59,047 bases of DNA from an uncultured Gammaproteobacteria bacterium (GCA_905479295.1 CAJQLY010000022.1:1-59047), one strand, 5' to 3'. Positions 39,955 through 50,904 are shown, counted from the stretch's first letter. A program made the numbers and translations. The notes: a model not told the origin generated them from the letters alone.

Positions 39955-40269
39955 TTAAGCACTAGCCTCGTCGATCATCTTCTGCAATTCACCACGCTCA
40001 GCCATCTCAAGCGTAATGTCACAACCACCGACTAACTCGCCCTTAATGTATACCTGAGGGAATGTTGGCCAATCAGCATAACGTGGCAGATTCTGGAAGA
40101 TCTCTGGATCAAGCAGGACATTAACGTAAGCAAACTCTTTACCACAGGCTTTCAAGGCCTCGGCAGTACGCATAGAAAAGCCACACTGTGGCATCTGCGG
40201 GGTACCCTTCATATAAACAACAACGGCATTTGACTCAACTTGCTCCCGAATACGGTCTAATACATCCAT
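39955..40269 (-). CDS. grxD: Monothiol glutaredoxin (Grx4 family)
   Basis: VVVYMKGTPQMPQCGFSMRTAEAL; DWPTFPQVYIKGELVGGCDI; Met at 40269 is the likely start. Confidence 0.94.
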   Translation of the reverse strand: MDVLDRIREQVESNAVVVYMKGTPQMPQCGFSMRTAEALKACGKEFAYVNVLLDPEIFQNLPRYADWPTFPQVYIKGELVGGCDITLEMAERGELQKMIDEASA

Positions 40270-40409
40270 TTCTAAATCTCCTGAGAATAACGCACTTTTA
40301 ATTAATTTCTGCAGTGTAGCCAGCACAGACCCAGTGAGAAACTAGCCAGCTTAGGTAGCCAGCCGCCTATTTCACTTAAATCTTGATGGCGCACATCATA
40401 CCTAGTGCA

Positions 40410-42182
40410 TCAAATGCAATCTACGTGCTCTTGCAACCAAAGTTCCAATAGCGCCATGTGCCATAACTTACTGCCTTGTAATCGCGTGTGATACTGATCA
40501 GGCGCAGCCAGTAAACGATCAATATAGTCTCTATTAAAGAGCCCGCGCTGACGACAAGCTGTTGAATTAAGCGCATCATTAACCATCGCTAAAAACTCAC
40601 CACGTACATATTTCAATGCTGGCATAGGGAAATAACCCTTGGGTCGGTCAATCACACTATCAGGGATCAAACCACGCGCGATCGCTTTTAATGGATATTT
40701 ACCTCCTTCACGCAACTTAAGCTCTGCTGGCATCTGCATCGCAAGCTCTACTAACTGATGATCTAAAAAAGGCACACGTGCCTCTAAGCCCCACGCCATA
40801 GTCATACTGTCGACACGTTTAACTGGGTCATCAACAATTAGCGTGCCTACATCAAAGCGTAATACCGCATCCATAAATGTATCGGCATGTTTTGTCTCCA
40901 ACGCCTTTCTGACTAAAGCACTGGTGTAATCTTGATCGACATAATTAGCGTGCACCGTTTCACTATATTCAGTGAAGTCACGATCAAAATAATGATCTGC
41001 AAATCGACGCAAGGGATTCCCTTTTGCAGCATTCATCTGCGGATACCAGAAATAACCAGCAAATAGTTCATCTGCTCCTTGGCCTGACTGTACGACTTTA
41101 ATATCCTGTGAGACCTGTTCAGCCAACAAATAAAAAGCAACTGCGTCTTGTGCCACCATAGGCTCTGGCATATGTGCAATCGCTTCCGGTAATCGCTGTA
41201 AAACCTGACCATTGGGTATGTAGTGACGCTGATGATCGGTAGCAAAAGCCTCGACTACAGCATCGGAATACTCAAATTCATTACCACGCTCTTCCGGCTG
41301 ATCCTCAAAACCAACTGAATAGGTCTTTACCGCAGCATGGCTCTGCGCTAACAAACCCACTAGCAGGCTTGAATCCAGCCCACCTGAGAGCAACACACCA
41401 ACCGGTACATCGGCAACCTCATTACGTCGATCAACCGCTAGCTGCAAAGCTGCTCGGGTCTGCTCAATCCAGTCCTGCTCACTTCTTTCTTCACCTCGGG
41501 TTGCAGATAGTTCCCAGTAGGATTGCACTGCACTAACGCCATCCTGGTCAACCCAAATAAAACTGCCCGGCTCTAATTTACGCAGCCCTTTTAGCATGGT
41601 GCGTGGCGCTGGCACCACCGCATGTAAAGTGAATTGATGCTGTAAAGCTTCGGCATCAATACTGGTATCAATATCACCTGTTGCAAGCAAGGCCTGTGTA
41701 TTAGAGGCAAAATTAAAGCGCTTCTGATCAACACTGTAATACAGTGGTTTAATGCCTAAACGATCCCTGGCAAGAAACAGCCGTTTTTTTCTTAAATCAT
41801 AAATTGCAAAGGCAAACATACCAATCAAGCGACTAAGGCAGGCCTCACCCCAAAGCTCAAATGCCTTAAGAATTACCTCAGTATCCCCTTGGCTTTGAAA
41901 ATGCACACCCATCGTCTGCATTTCACGACGCAACTCAGGATAGTTATAGATCGTGCCATTGAAGACAATCGCCAATGTTGAATCAGCATTAAATAATGGC
42001 TGCGCACTACTACTTGATAGATCGATTACGGCCAAGCGTCGATGTATTAACCCAACATTCTCCTTTACATAGGTACCGGCCGAATCTGGACCACGCCGCT
42101 CTAGACGTGACAACATCTTATTCATTTTATCTTTATCGACTGCCTTTGAATCAAACCGCAGCTCGCCACCAATTCCACACAT
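40410..42182 (-). CDS. asnB: Asparagine synthase (glutamine-hydrolysing)
   Basis: MCGIGGELRF N-terminal nucleophile; LLSGGLDSSLL PP-loop; QGADELFAGY. Confidence 0.93.
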   Translation of the reverse strand: MCGIGGELRFDSKAVDKDKMNKMLSRLERRGPDSAGTYVKENVGLIHRRLAVIDLSSSSAQPLFNADSTLAIVFNGTIYNYPELRREMQTMGVHFQSQGDTEVILKAFELWGEACLSRLIGMFAFAIYDLRKKRLFLARDRLGIKPLYYSVDQKRFNFASNTQALLATGDIDTSIDAEALQHQFTLHAVVPAPRTMLKGLRKLEPGSFIWVDQDGVSAVQSYWELSATRGEERSEQDWIEQTRAALQLAVDRRNEVADVPVGVLLSGGLDSSLLVGLLAQSHAAVKTYSVGFEDQPEERGNEFEYSDAVVEAFATDHQRHYIPNGQVLQRLPEAIAHMPEPMVAQDAVAFYLLAEQVSQDIKVVQSGQGADELFAGYFWYPQMNAAKGNPLRRFADHYFDRDFTEYSETVHANYVDQDYTSALVRKALETKHADTFMDAVLRFDVGTLIVDDPVKRVDSMTMAWGLEARVPFLDHQLVELAMQMPAELKLREGGKYPLKAIARGLIPDSVIDRPKGYFPMPALKYVRGEFLAMVNDALNSTACRQRGLFNRDYIDRLLAAPDQYHTRLQGSKLWHMALLELWLQEHVDCI

Positions 42183-42381
42183 AGGCTCTGAATATTATCC
42201 TTACTTTAAAGAACTAAACTGAAATCAGCATATACGCTGAAATAGACTTGATATCGATTCTATCGACTCGGGTCTGTTGTTGTTTTTCGAACCAAAACCT
42301 TCTATGGTCTTGAGCTAGTCGGATGTGCTTTAAGCATGCCCGAAACAACAACAAAATAAACTGTACTACTCGAGGTAAAAC

Positions 42382-42459
42382 ATGAACCCATTGAACTCCG
42401 TATTAGGAACAATCATTACCGGCATCGTCCTATCCATCATTATTATGATTCTGGTCTAG
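42382..42459 (+). CDS. 25-aa single-TM small protein
   Basis: GAGGT SD before ATG; MNPLNSVLGTIITGIVLSIIIMILV; immediately upstream of the membrane protein gene. Confidence 0.6.
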   Translation: MNPLNSVLGTIITGIVLSIIIMILV

Positions 42460-42518
42460 GCACCTCGCTAGCGTATATCGCATAACATTAATAATCAAAA
42501 TTACAGGAGTTAGATTTA

Positions 42519-43013
42519 ATGAATACTTTTGCACTAGCCGTATGGCTACATGTCTTTGTGGGCATCATCTGGATTGGACTGCTTTACTACTTTAACTTTG
42601 TGCAAGTGAGTGCAGTTGCCGCTGCGACTGCAGATACCGACGGCCCTGGCCCAGCTGCCATCGGCAAATATATAGCGCCACGTGCACTTGCTTGGTTCCG
42701 TTGGAGTGCACTAGCTACTTGGATCTCTGGCGCAGCCGCTTTGGAATATGTTGGTGGCTTAGGCACTAATATGCTCTTTACCGATGGTGTTACTGTTATC
42801 GGTATCGGCGCATGGCTTGGCACTATCATGTTACTTAACGTTTGGGGCCCAATCTGGCAAAACCAGAAGAAAATACTCGGCATTAAGCCAGCTTCTGACG
42901 CTGAGAAAGCAACTGCTAAAAAAGTGGCCTTCCTTGCATCTCGCACCAACACGGTACTATCCATCCCTATGCTAATGTGCATGGTCGGTCATGGTCATGG
43001 CTTAGTCTTCTAA
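42519..43013 (+). CDS. Membrane protein related to the urate hydroxylase PuuD / Urate_ox_N family
   Basis: ALAVWLHVFVGIIWIGLLYYFNFVQ; IAPRALAWFRWSALATWISG; multiple TM segments. Confidence 0.75.
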   Translation: MNTFALAVWLHVFVGIIWIGLLYYFNFVQVSAVAAATADTDGPGPAAIGKYIAPRALAWFRWSALATWISGAAALEYVGGLGTNMLFTDGVTVIGIGAWLGTIMLLNVWGPIWQNQKKILGIKPASDAEKATAKKVAFLASRTNTVLSIPMLMCMVGHGHGLVF

Positions 43014-43028
43014 GAATAGGCCTTTATC

Positions 43029-43051
43029 GGGGCGGTTAACGTAACCGCCCC
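43029..43051. promoter_or_regulatory. 10-bp GC-rich hairpin
   Basis: GGGGCGGTTA-ACG-TAACCGCCCC. Confidence 0.7.
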
Positions 43052-43093
43052 AAATGCTAGAATATTAAGTAATTTAATAGCATAATCATTAAA

Positions 43094-43120
43094 CGGCAGC
43101 GGCTCTCCGCTGCCGTTTTT
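43094..43120 (+). terminator. Rho-independent terminator
   Basis: CGGCAGCGG-CTCT-CCGCTGCCG-TTTTT. Confidence 0.9.
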
Positions 43121-43151
43121 GGTTATAACAAAACAATTATCAGGAAAATAC

Positions 43152-44333
43152 GTGGACGCCTTACTTCCTACCTATGCACGCAAAGCAATTAGTTTCACCC
43201 ACGGTGAAGGGGCTTGGCTATGGGATGAACAGGGTGAGCGTTATCTAGACGCACTCTCTGGCATTGCTGTCTGTGGCTTGGGCCATGCCCACCCTGCGGT
43301 GGCCACAGCACTTAGCGAGCAAGCGCAAAAACTGGTGCACACATCAAATATTTACCATATTCAAAAGCAAGAACAGCTTGGCGCACGCCTCTGTGAAATC
43401 AGTGGCATGGAGAAAGTTTTTTTCTGTAATTCTGGCGCCGAGGCAAATGAAGCTGCTATTAAGCTTGCACGCATGTATGGCCATAAAAAAGGCATCCAGC
43501 AACCACATACCCTGGTATTCGAAAACAGTTTTCACGGCCGTACCATGGCCACCCTAACAGCTACTGGCAACCGAGCAGCACATGCTGGCTTTGAACCCTT
43601 AGTACCAGGCTTCATACGAGCACACTACGATAATATTGGTGCAATACGTCAACTCTGCGCACAACATAAACAACTGAGTGCCATTTTGGTCGAGCCGATT
43701 CAAGGTGAAGGTGGCATACACATCCCATCACCGGACTTCCTGCCACAGCTACGCGCCATCTGTGATGACCATGATTTGTTACTAATGATTGATGAAGTGC
43801 AAGCCGGTAATGGCCGTACAGGCACTTGGTATGGCTATCAACAAACTGACATCCTGCCAGACGTTATGACCACAGCCAAAGGTTTAGGCAATGGCGTGCC
43901 TATTGGTGCCTGCCTCACTAGGACTAAGGCTAATGACTTATTTAAACCCGGCAATCATGGCAGCACCTTTGGTGGTAACCCTTTAGCCTGTGCTGCTGGT
44001 TTAGCCGTGCTCGACACGATCGAACAGCAACAGCTTCTAGGCCATGTTACAAAAACCTCTGAGCTGTTACTAAATACCTTGAAACAGCGTTTAAGCCAGC
44101 ATCCACTGTGTCATGATATTCGAGGACAAGGCATGATGCTTGGCATAGAGTTAACTCAGCCCTGCGCTGAAATTGTAGATATTGCTTTAGAACAAAAACT
44201 CCTACTCAACGTTACGGCAGGCAAAGTAATTCGTCTACTACCACCGTTGATTATCAATAACGAACAAGTGGAACTGATTGCCGAAGGTGTGGCTCGCTGT
44301 GTCGAGATCTTTGCCGAACGCCAATCTAATTAA
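43152..44333 (+). CDS. argD: Acetylornithine aminotransferase
   Basis: [38 protein letters not shown] start at 43152 ([15 protein letters not shown]). Confidence 0.94.
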   Translation: MDALLPTYARKAISFTHGEGAWLWDEQGERYLDALSGIAVCGLGHAHPAVATALSEQAQKLVHTSNIYHIQKQEQLGARLCEISGMEKVFFCNSGAEANEAAIKLARMYGHKKGIQQPHTLVFENSFHGRTMATLTATGNRAAHAGFEPLVPGFIRAHYDNIGAIRQLCAQHKQLSAILVEPIQGEGGIHIPSPDFLPQLRAICDDHDLLLMIDEVQAGNGRTGTWYGYQQTDILPDVMTTAKGLGNGVPIGACLTRTKANDLFKPGNHGSTFGGNPLACAAGLAVLDTIEQQQLLGHVTKTSELLLNTLKQRLSQHPLCHDIRGQGMMLGIELTQPCAEIVDIALEQKLLLNVTAGKVIRLLPPLIINNEQVELIAEGVARCVEIFAERQSN

Positions 44334-44335
44334 CT

Positions 44336-45241
44336 ATGGCTAGACATTTTCTTACCCTACTCGATTTAAGCCCAACTGAATTACAGGCTGTGATTGAACG
44401 CGCCTGTGAACTCAAAGCACTACAGTTAAAGGATGAGCTCTATGCCCCTTTTACAAATAAAACGTTGGCCATGTTATTTGATAAATCATCCACTCGCACT
44501 CGGGTTTCTTTTGAGACTGGTATGGCGCAGTTTGGTGGCCATGCCTTATTCCTTTCATCCAAAGATACCCAGTTGGGGCGCGGTGAACCAGTAGAAGATA
44601 CAGCTCGTGTTCTCTCGCGCATGGTCGATATCGTTATGATTCGTACCTTTGAGCACGCCACGGTAGAGCGCTATGCAGCAAACTCAGATATCCCAGTAAT
44701 CAATGGTTTAACCGACCTCTATCACCCCTGCCAGTTATTAGCAGATATGCAGACCTGGTATCAGTATCGCGGCTCTATTGCCGGCGCCACTGTCACGTGG
44801 ATAGGTGATGGTAATAATATGTGCCATTCTTATATCAATGCCGCCAAACAGCTCGGTTTTAAGCTTAATATCGGCTGTCCAGAAGGCTATTCGCCAGACA
44901 GTGCCATAGTCGCCTCAGCTGGTACACAGGTCGAGATCTTCCACAATGCAGAAGACGCTGCGCGTAATGCAGACCTTATCGTTACCGACGTATGGGCGAG
45001 CATGGGGCAGGAAGAAGAACAAAAATTACGTGAAAAAGCCTTCAGTAAGTTCCAAGTCAATAGCCGCCTAATGCAGCAAGCAAATAGTGATGCTTTGTTT
45101 ATGCATTGCCTGCCGGCGCATCGCGATGAAGAAGTTAGCACTGAGGTATTGGAAGGTCCTCAAAGTGTCGTTTGGGATGAAGCTGGTAATCGCTTACATG
45201 CCCAAAAAGCCTTAATTGAGTTTCTCTTATTGGCGCAATAA
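44336..45241 (+). CDS. argF: Ornithine carbamoyltransferase
   Basis: [50 protein letters not shown]. Confidence 0.96.
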   Translation: MARHFLTLLDLSPTELQAVIERACELKALQLKDELYAPFTNKTLAMLFDKSSTRTRVSFETGMAQFGGHALFLSSKDTQLGRGEPVEDTARVLSRMVDIVMIRTFEHATVERYAANSDIPVINGLTDLYHPCQLLADMQTWYQYRGSIAGATVTWIGDGNNMCHSYINAAKQLGFKLNIGCPEGYSPDSAIVASAGTQVEIFHNAEDAARNADLIVTDVWASMGQEEEQKLREKAFSKFQVNSRLMQQANSDALFMHCLPAHRDEEVSTEVLEGPQSVVWDEAGNRLHAQKALIEFLLLAQ

Positions 45242-45243
45242 AC

Positions 45244-45372
45244 AGCCATAGTGACGCCTATCACAACAGCCTAGGTGCCGGTTGGGGTTGGCTAATGTTC
45301 TTATTTGCCTTGTTTGGCACGATTACAGCTTTTGGTATTGGCAACATGGTGCAGTCCAATTCTTATGTCTAA
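45244..45372 (+). pseudogene. Relic of an AGCS-family Na+:alanine/glycine symporter
   Basis: Frame from 45244 reads SHSDAYHNSLGAGWGWLMFLFALFGTITAFGIGNMVQSNSYV*; the 'FGIGNMVQSNS' motif is diagnostic of AGCS transporters. Confidence 0.75.
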
Positions 45373-46204
45373 GATTATTGAGAAAAAAGATATCACGCTT
45401 GCGGTAGCGCAAGCCTTAGCAGAAGACATGGGCAGTGGTGATATCACGGCTGCCCTTTGTTCAAACAAGCCAACTCAAGCCAAGATCATTAGCCGTGAAA
45501 CAGCCATACTTTGTGGTCAAGCTTGGTTTATTGAAAGCTTCCAGCAATTAGATAGCAGCATTATCATCGACTGGCAGCATCAGGATGGTGACCTACTGAC
45601 TGCCAATGATGTTGTCTGCCACTTACACGGCCCGGCACGTGCCTTACTTAGCGCAGAACGTACCGCCCTGAATTTCCTACAGACACTATCGGCTACAGCG
45701 ACAGTCACACATGAATTTCTACAACAGATCGCTGCAAATAGTCGCACTAAACTCTTAGACACACGCAAAACTATCCCAGGATTACGTCAGGCACAAAAAT
45801 ATGCCGTACGCTGTGGTGGTGGTATGAATCACCGCATTGGCCTATTTGACGCCTATCTGATCAAAGAGAATCATATCGCAGCCTGTGGCTCGATTATCCA
45901 GGCAGTATCTCAAGCACGCACTTTACACAGTGATCGCAGTATTGAAGTAGAAGTCGAGAATATTGATGAGTTACGTCAAGCAATCAGCGCGGGAGCCGAT
46001 CGCGCCCTACTGGATAACTTTAGCTATGAACAGGTCGAACAGGCAGTCGTTCTGGCTAATGGTGAAATTGAATTAGAGGTTTCAGGCAATATCGAAGGTG
46101 ATCAAATTGCTCGCCTATCTGCGTTACAGGTTGACTATATTTCGTCTGGCGCACTGACCAAACATATTCGCGCCATCGATTACTCGATGCGCTTTCAAAA
46201 GTAG
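45365..46204 (+). CDS. nadC: Carboxylating nicotinate-nucleotide diphosphorylase
   Basis: ALAEDMGSGDITAALC; LLDTRKTIPGLRQAQKYAVRCGGGMNHRIGLFDAYLIKENHI; Met at 45365. Confidence 0.96.
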   Translation: MSKIIEKKDITLAVAQALAEDMGSGDITAALCSNKPTQAKIISRETAILCGQAWFIESFQQLDSSIIIDWQHQDGDLLTANDVVCHLHGPARALLSAERTALNFLQTLSATATVTHEFLQQIAANSRTKLLDTRKTIPGLRQAQKYAVRCGGGMNHRIGLFDAYLIKENHIAACGSIIQAVSQARTLHSDRSIEVEVENIDELRQAISAGADRALLDNFSYEQVEQAVVLANGEIELEVSGNIEGDQIARLSALQVDYISSGALTKHIRAIDYSMRFQK

Positions 46205-46227
46205 TAAACCTATACTCGCTCTAACGT

Positions 46228-47091
46228 TTAGGTTTGCGTCTCTCGCTTGACCTGTTGCCAACGTTGCTCTAGCTCGTCAACCGACAGTGCAGACACCTGC
46301 AGTCCTTCCGCCTTAATCTGCTGCTCCATACAGCGAAAGCGAGTTTCAAATTTTTGATTCGCTTGTTGTAGAGCATTACCGCTATCTAATTTCAAATGTC
46401 GTGAAAGGTTGACCACACTAAAAAGCACATCGCCTAGCTCATCTTCAACTGCCGCTTCTGAGACGACACCAGGTGTCTGTTCAAGCTGTGACATGGCCTC
46501 TTCAATCTCAGCCAACTCCTCATGTACTTTTAGTAATACAGCTTTGGCATCTGCCCAATCAAAGTTAACCTTTGACGCCTTTTTCTGCAGCTTATATGCA
46601 ACCACCCAGGGTCCTTGTCCAACACTAACACCCGCTAGAGCAGACTCATCTAACTCACTATTAGATGCATCACTTTGTAGCTTACGCTCTGCTAGTTTCA
46701 TCTGCTCCCAGTCAGGCTTACCAGTGGCCAACTCTGACTCCAAACCAAATACATGTGGATGCCGTCGCTGCATCTTGTGACTGATCGCTGCAACTACATC
46801 CTCAAAACAGAATGCCTTAATCTCTTCAGCCATTTGCGCGTGATAGACCACTTGCAGTAAAAGATCACCAAGTTCATCGCACAGCCCAGGCATATCATCA
46901 CGCAAGATCGCATCTACTACTTCATGTGCCTCTTCTACCGTATAAGGTGCAATCGTCTTAAAACTTTGCTGCTGATCCCATGGACAGCCGCTTTCAGGAT
47001 CACGCAGACGACGCATAATCGTTAACAACTCTTGCATCTTCTCAGTCATATTATTGTTATCCACTGTCGCCACCTTATTTAGCTGGGCCAT
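46228..47091 (-). CDS. mazG: Nucleoside triphosphate pyrophosphohydrolase
   Basis: MRRLRDPESGCPWDQQQSFKTIAPYTVEEAHEVVDAI; DELGDLLLQVVYHAQMAEE. Confidence 0.95.
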   Translation of the reverse strand: MAQLNKVATVDNNNMTEKMQELLTIMRRLRDPESGCPWDQQQSFKTIAPYTVEEAHEVVDAILRDDMPGLCDELGDLLLQVVYHAQMAEEIKAFCFEDVVAAISHKMQRRHPHVFGLESELATGKPDWEQMKLAERKLQSDASNSELDESALAGVSVGQGPWVVAYKLQKKASKVNFDWADAKAVLLKVHEELAEIEEAMSQLEQTPGVVSEAAVEDELGDVLFSVVNLSRHLKLDSGNALQQANQKFETRFRCMEQQIKAEGLQVSALSVDELEQRWQQVKRETQT

Positions 47092-47241
47092 GACAATGGC
47101 TCAATAACCCCATCATACAATATTGATCAAATAATGATGGTTATTCACTACGGCTTGTCCGCCAGCAGAATGAAACAAACAAGGCTATACTTAATGGACT
47201 CTTAAATGATCGACATAGCCACCCTTAGCCGCAATTAGAAA

Positions 47242-47967
47242 ATGCCAAAAGACGAAATTTACCGACACCCTGTAGAAACTATCGAAGACTTTTGCTTCGA
47301 TCAAACTGTCAGTGCTGCCTTCGATGACATGGTCGAACGTTCGGTACCTGGCTATCGCACCTTGATCGCTAATATCGGTCCTATTGCGGCCCACTTCCTA
47401 ACAGCAGGTGGTCGAGCTTATGACTTAGGCTGTTCTCATGGGGCAGCTTCCCTTGCTATCTTTCAGGCATTAAAAGAGAACAAAAGAAAAATCATTGCAG
47501 TAGATAGTGCCACAGCCATGATTGACGCCTGTCGTAGCCGTATTGCTGCCGCCGGGGCTGAGCAATGGATAGAGACTGAAACAGCCAAACTACAAGATGT
47601 CCCGATCGAAGATGCCGCAGTAATCGTCTTAAACCTCACCTTGCAGTTCATCCCAATTGCAGAACGAGATGACATTATCAAACAGCTTTACCAAGGTCTA
47701 AATATGGGTGGCGCCTGTATCCTGACAGAAAAAATTGAATTGGCAGCACCCGCTGATGATCAATTATTCCGTGAGCTACATGAGAACTTTAAACGTGCAA
47801 ACTTATACAGCGACCTTGAGATTAGTCAAAAACGTAAGGCCTTAGAAAATGTCTTATTACGTGAATCTTTAGCCATGCATGAACAGCGTCTACATCAGGC
47901 CGGTTTCCGTCAGGTGCAAGTTTGGTTTCAATGCTTAAGCTTTGTTTCAATACTGGCGATCAAATGA
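47242..47967 (+). CDS. cmoA: Carboxy-S-adenosyl-L-methionine synthase
   Basis: DEIYRHPVETIEDFCFDQTVSAAFDDMVERSVPGYRTLIANIGPIAA. Confidence 0.95.
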   Translation: MPKDEIYRHPVETIEDFCFDQTVSAAFDDMVERSVPGYRTLIANIGPIAAHFLTAGGRAYDLGCSHGAASLAIFQALKENKRKIIAVDSATAMIDACRSRIAAAGAEQWIETETAKLQDVPIEDAAVIVLNLTLQFIPIAERDDIIKQLYQGLNMGGACILTEKIELAAPADDQLFRELHENFKRANLYSDLEISQKRKALENVLLRESLAMHEQRLHQAGFRQVQVWFQCLSFVSILAIK

Positions 47968-48944
47968 AGTTAGAGCATTACAGTGACTTACTCCATGCCG
48001 ATCTAACTACAGCAGAATGGCAAAGGGAATTAACAGAACAGCTAGAGACCATCTTCGCTCATCCCTCTCATGGCCATTTCGATAAGTGGCTAGCGGCTGT
48101 TGATAGCCTACCTAAAGCTATCAGTACAAACTTTGACTTTACTAAAGGCGTTGCCCAAGTCGGCCACCCAGATGATTTAGACTCAGAGCATCTAACTGAC
48201 ACCATTAATGCTTTAAAGACCTTATCACCATGGCGTAAAGGCCCATTCAATTATTGTGGTATTGCTATCGATAGTGAATGGCAATGCCAACAAAAATGGG
48301 GGCGTTTTGAAAAACATCTGGGCAAGATGCATGGCAAACGTGTCCTAGATGTTGGCTGTGGCAATGGATACTACATGTTACGCATGCTGGGTGCTGGTGC
48401 CGAACAGGTTATTGGTGTGGACCCTGGCTTACTTTTTTTAGCCCAATTTCAAGCCATCATTCAGACACTTAAATGTAGGCCCAATGCTCACCTCTTACCT
48501 CTGCCTTTTGAACAGCTACCAGCTGGCTTGGACAACTTTGATCATGTGCTTTCTTTTGGTGTGCTCTATCACCGACGTCAACCAGAAGAACATCTAAGCC
48601 AACTGCATGATCGTCTGCAAGCTGGCGGTACACTCTATTTAGAGACGTTAATATTAGAAACTGAAGAGCATTGTGAGCTCGTACCAGAAGATCGCTATGC
48701 CGGCATGCGCAATGTATGGAGTATTGCTAGCCCTAGTTTTATCAAACATCAGCTCCAGAGTGTTGGCTTTGAAGATGTAGAATGCTTAGACCAAACCACA
48801 ACCAACTTAAATGAACAGCGTGCTAGTGCATGGATGACAAATTATTCATTAGAGAATTTTCTAAACCCTACCGATCACAGTAAAACCATCGAAGGCCACC
48901 CCGCACCTGTCCGTGGATTATTTCGCGCTATCAAACCAAATTAA
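47964..48944 (+). CDS. cmoB: tRNA U34 carboxymethyltransferase
   Basis: WRKGPFNYCGIAIDSEWQCQQKWGRFEKHL; VLDVGCGNGYYMLRMLGAGA; ATGA overlap with cmoA. Confidence 0.95.
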   Translation: MKLEHYSDLLHADLTTAEWQRELTEQLETIFAHPSHGHFDKWLAAVDSLPKAISTNFDFTKGVAQVGHPDDLDSEHLTDTINALKTLSPWRKGPFNYCGIAIDSEWQCQQKWGRFEKHLGKMHGKRVLDVGCGNGYYMLRMLGAGAEQVIGVDPGLLFLAQFQAIIQTLKCRPNAHLLPLPFEQLPAGLDNFDHVLSFGVLYHRRQPEEHLSQLHDRLQAGGTLYLETLILETEEHCELVPEDRYAGMRNVWSIASPSFIKHQLQSVGFEDVECLDQTTTNLNEQRASAWMTNYSLENFLNPTDHSKTIEGHPAPVRGLFRAIKPN

Positions 48945-48991
48945 AAGTTTAATCGCACAATCCAAACACTTATAACACCGCACCATCCTGA

Positions 48992-49414
<423 letters not shown>

Positions 49415-49433
49415 AAATTTATAAGGACTATAT

Positions 49434-50726
49434 GTGAAAAAGATTACTGCTTTCTTATCTCTAGCTTTGACCAGCATCATGCTCCCTGGGCTAGCGATGG
49501 CTGATGAACTTAATGGCGCTGATACCTCCTGGATACTCACCTCAACCGCCTTAGTCTTATTTATGACTATCCCAGGTTTAGCTCTATTTTATGCTGGCCT
49601 AGTACGTAGTAAAAACGTGCTTTCTGTCCTAATGCAGTGTTTTGCTATCACCTGTGTAGCCTCTGTTTTATGGCTCATACTAGGTTATAGCCTGAGCTTT
49701 AGCGACGGTGGCAGCATGAATGCCTGGCTCGGTGGCAACGGTAACGCTATGTTAGCCAATGTCACTCGTGACAGCTTATCTGGCAACATACCTGAAACTG
49801 TTTTTGTCATGTTTCAGATGACCTTTGCGATCATTACACCAGCACTAATCGTTGGTGCATTTGCTGAACGCATGCGTTTTTCAGCGATGCTTTGGTTCAC
49901 TATTTTCTGGATGTTCTTAGTCTACTTCCCAGTCTGTCATTGGGTCTGGGGTGGTGGTTGGTTGAGCGATATGGGTGCAATGGATTTCGCTGGTGGCCTA
50001 GTCGTACATATCACTGCAGGTGTAGGTGCACTAGTTGCTGCCATCATGGTTGGTAATCGCCATGGTTTCCCAACCACACCTTTACCTCCACATAATCTAA
50101 CCATGACGGTTACCGGTGCGGGTATGCTCTGGGTCGGTTGGTTTGGCTTCAATGGCGGTAGTGCACTCGCTGCTAATGGTGATGCCGGCATGGCCATTCT
50201 AGTGACACACATCAGTGCTGCTCTAGCCTCACTCACTTGGATGTTCTTAGAGTGGATCAAATACGGCAAACCTAGCGTACTAGGTATCGTCACTGGCATG
50301 GTCGCAGGATTAGGTAGTATCACGCCTGCTTCAGGTTTTGTTGGCCCTATGGGCGCGATCATTATTGGTATCAGTGCCGGTATTATCTGCTTTAGCGCGA
50401 CTAACTTTATCAAGCGCACATTGAAGATTGATGATTCCTTAGATGTATTCCCAGTCCACGGGGTCGGCGGCATCATTGGTACTATCCTGACCGGTGTTTT
50501 TGTAGCCAGTCAATTTGGAGGAGTCGGTCTAGCCGAGGGAGTCAGTATTTCTGATCAAGTCATGATCCAAATCACTGCAGTAGGTGCAGTCATTGCATGG
50601 ACCGCTGTTGCCAGTTTCATTTGTCTCAAGGCAGCAGATTTAATTTGTGGTTTACGCATTGATCAAGAGTCTGAAACTAACGGTCTCGATATCAGTGAAC
50701 ATGAGGAGAAGGGCTACAATCTATAG
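49434..50726 (+). CDS. amtB: Ammonium transporter
   Basis: DTSWILTSTALVLFMTIPGLALFYAGLVRSKNVLSVLMQ; FNGGSALAANGDAGMAI; FPVHGVGGIIGTILTG. Confidence 0.97.
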   Translation: MKKITAFLSLALTSIMLPGLAMADELNGADTSWILTSTALVLFMTIPGLALFYAGLVRSKNVLSVLMQCFAITCVASVLWLILGYSLSFSDGGSMNAWLGGNGNAMLANVTRDSLSGNIPETVFVMFQMTFAIITPALIVGAFAERMRFSAMLWFTIFWMFLVYFPVCHWVWGGGWLSDMGAMDFAGGLVVHITAGVGALVAAIMVGNRHGFPTTPLPPHNLTMTVTGAGMLWVGWFGFNGGSALAANGDAGMAILVTHISAALASLTWMFLEWIKYGKPSVLGIVTGMVAGLGSITPASGFVGPMGAIIIGISAGIICFSATNFIKRTLKIDDSLDVFPVHGVGGIIGTILTGVFVASQFGGVGLAEGVSISDQVMIQITAVGAVIAWTAVASFICLKAADLICGLRIDQESETNGLDISEHEEKGYNL

Positions 50727-50746
50727 CCTGAGTTACTTCATTCACT

Positions 50747-50787
50747 AAAAAAGCGACCCCGAGGAAACTCTGGGGCCGCTTTTTTTC
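50747..50787 (+). terminator. Rho-independent terminator of glnK-amtB
   Basis: AAAAAAGCGACCCCGAGGAAACTCTGGGGCCGCTTTTTT. Confidence 0.9.
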
Positions 50788-50904
50788 CCTTCTTTTGGGC
50801 TCTAATCCTATATATGCAGTAGTAGACCCCTTTCCTACTGATATTTTCATCAACTCTGAACAGCTTTAGTGCTATTCACTGCCACACTCACCTATAATGC
50901 CTAG

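Noticed and set aside
45305-45364. N-terminal extension of nadC from 45305
   Set aside because: The extension (MPCLARLQLLVLATWCSPIL) is an out-of-frame reading of the AGCS relic; the conserved NadC N-terminus begins at 45365.
49937-50476. 179-aa antisense ORF in amtB
   Set aside because: Lies opposite a strongly conserved CDS; low-complexity antisense translation with no recognisable domain.
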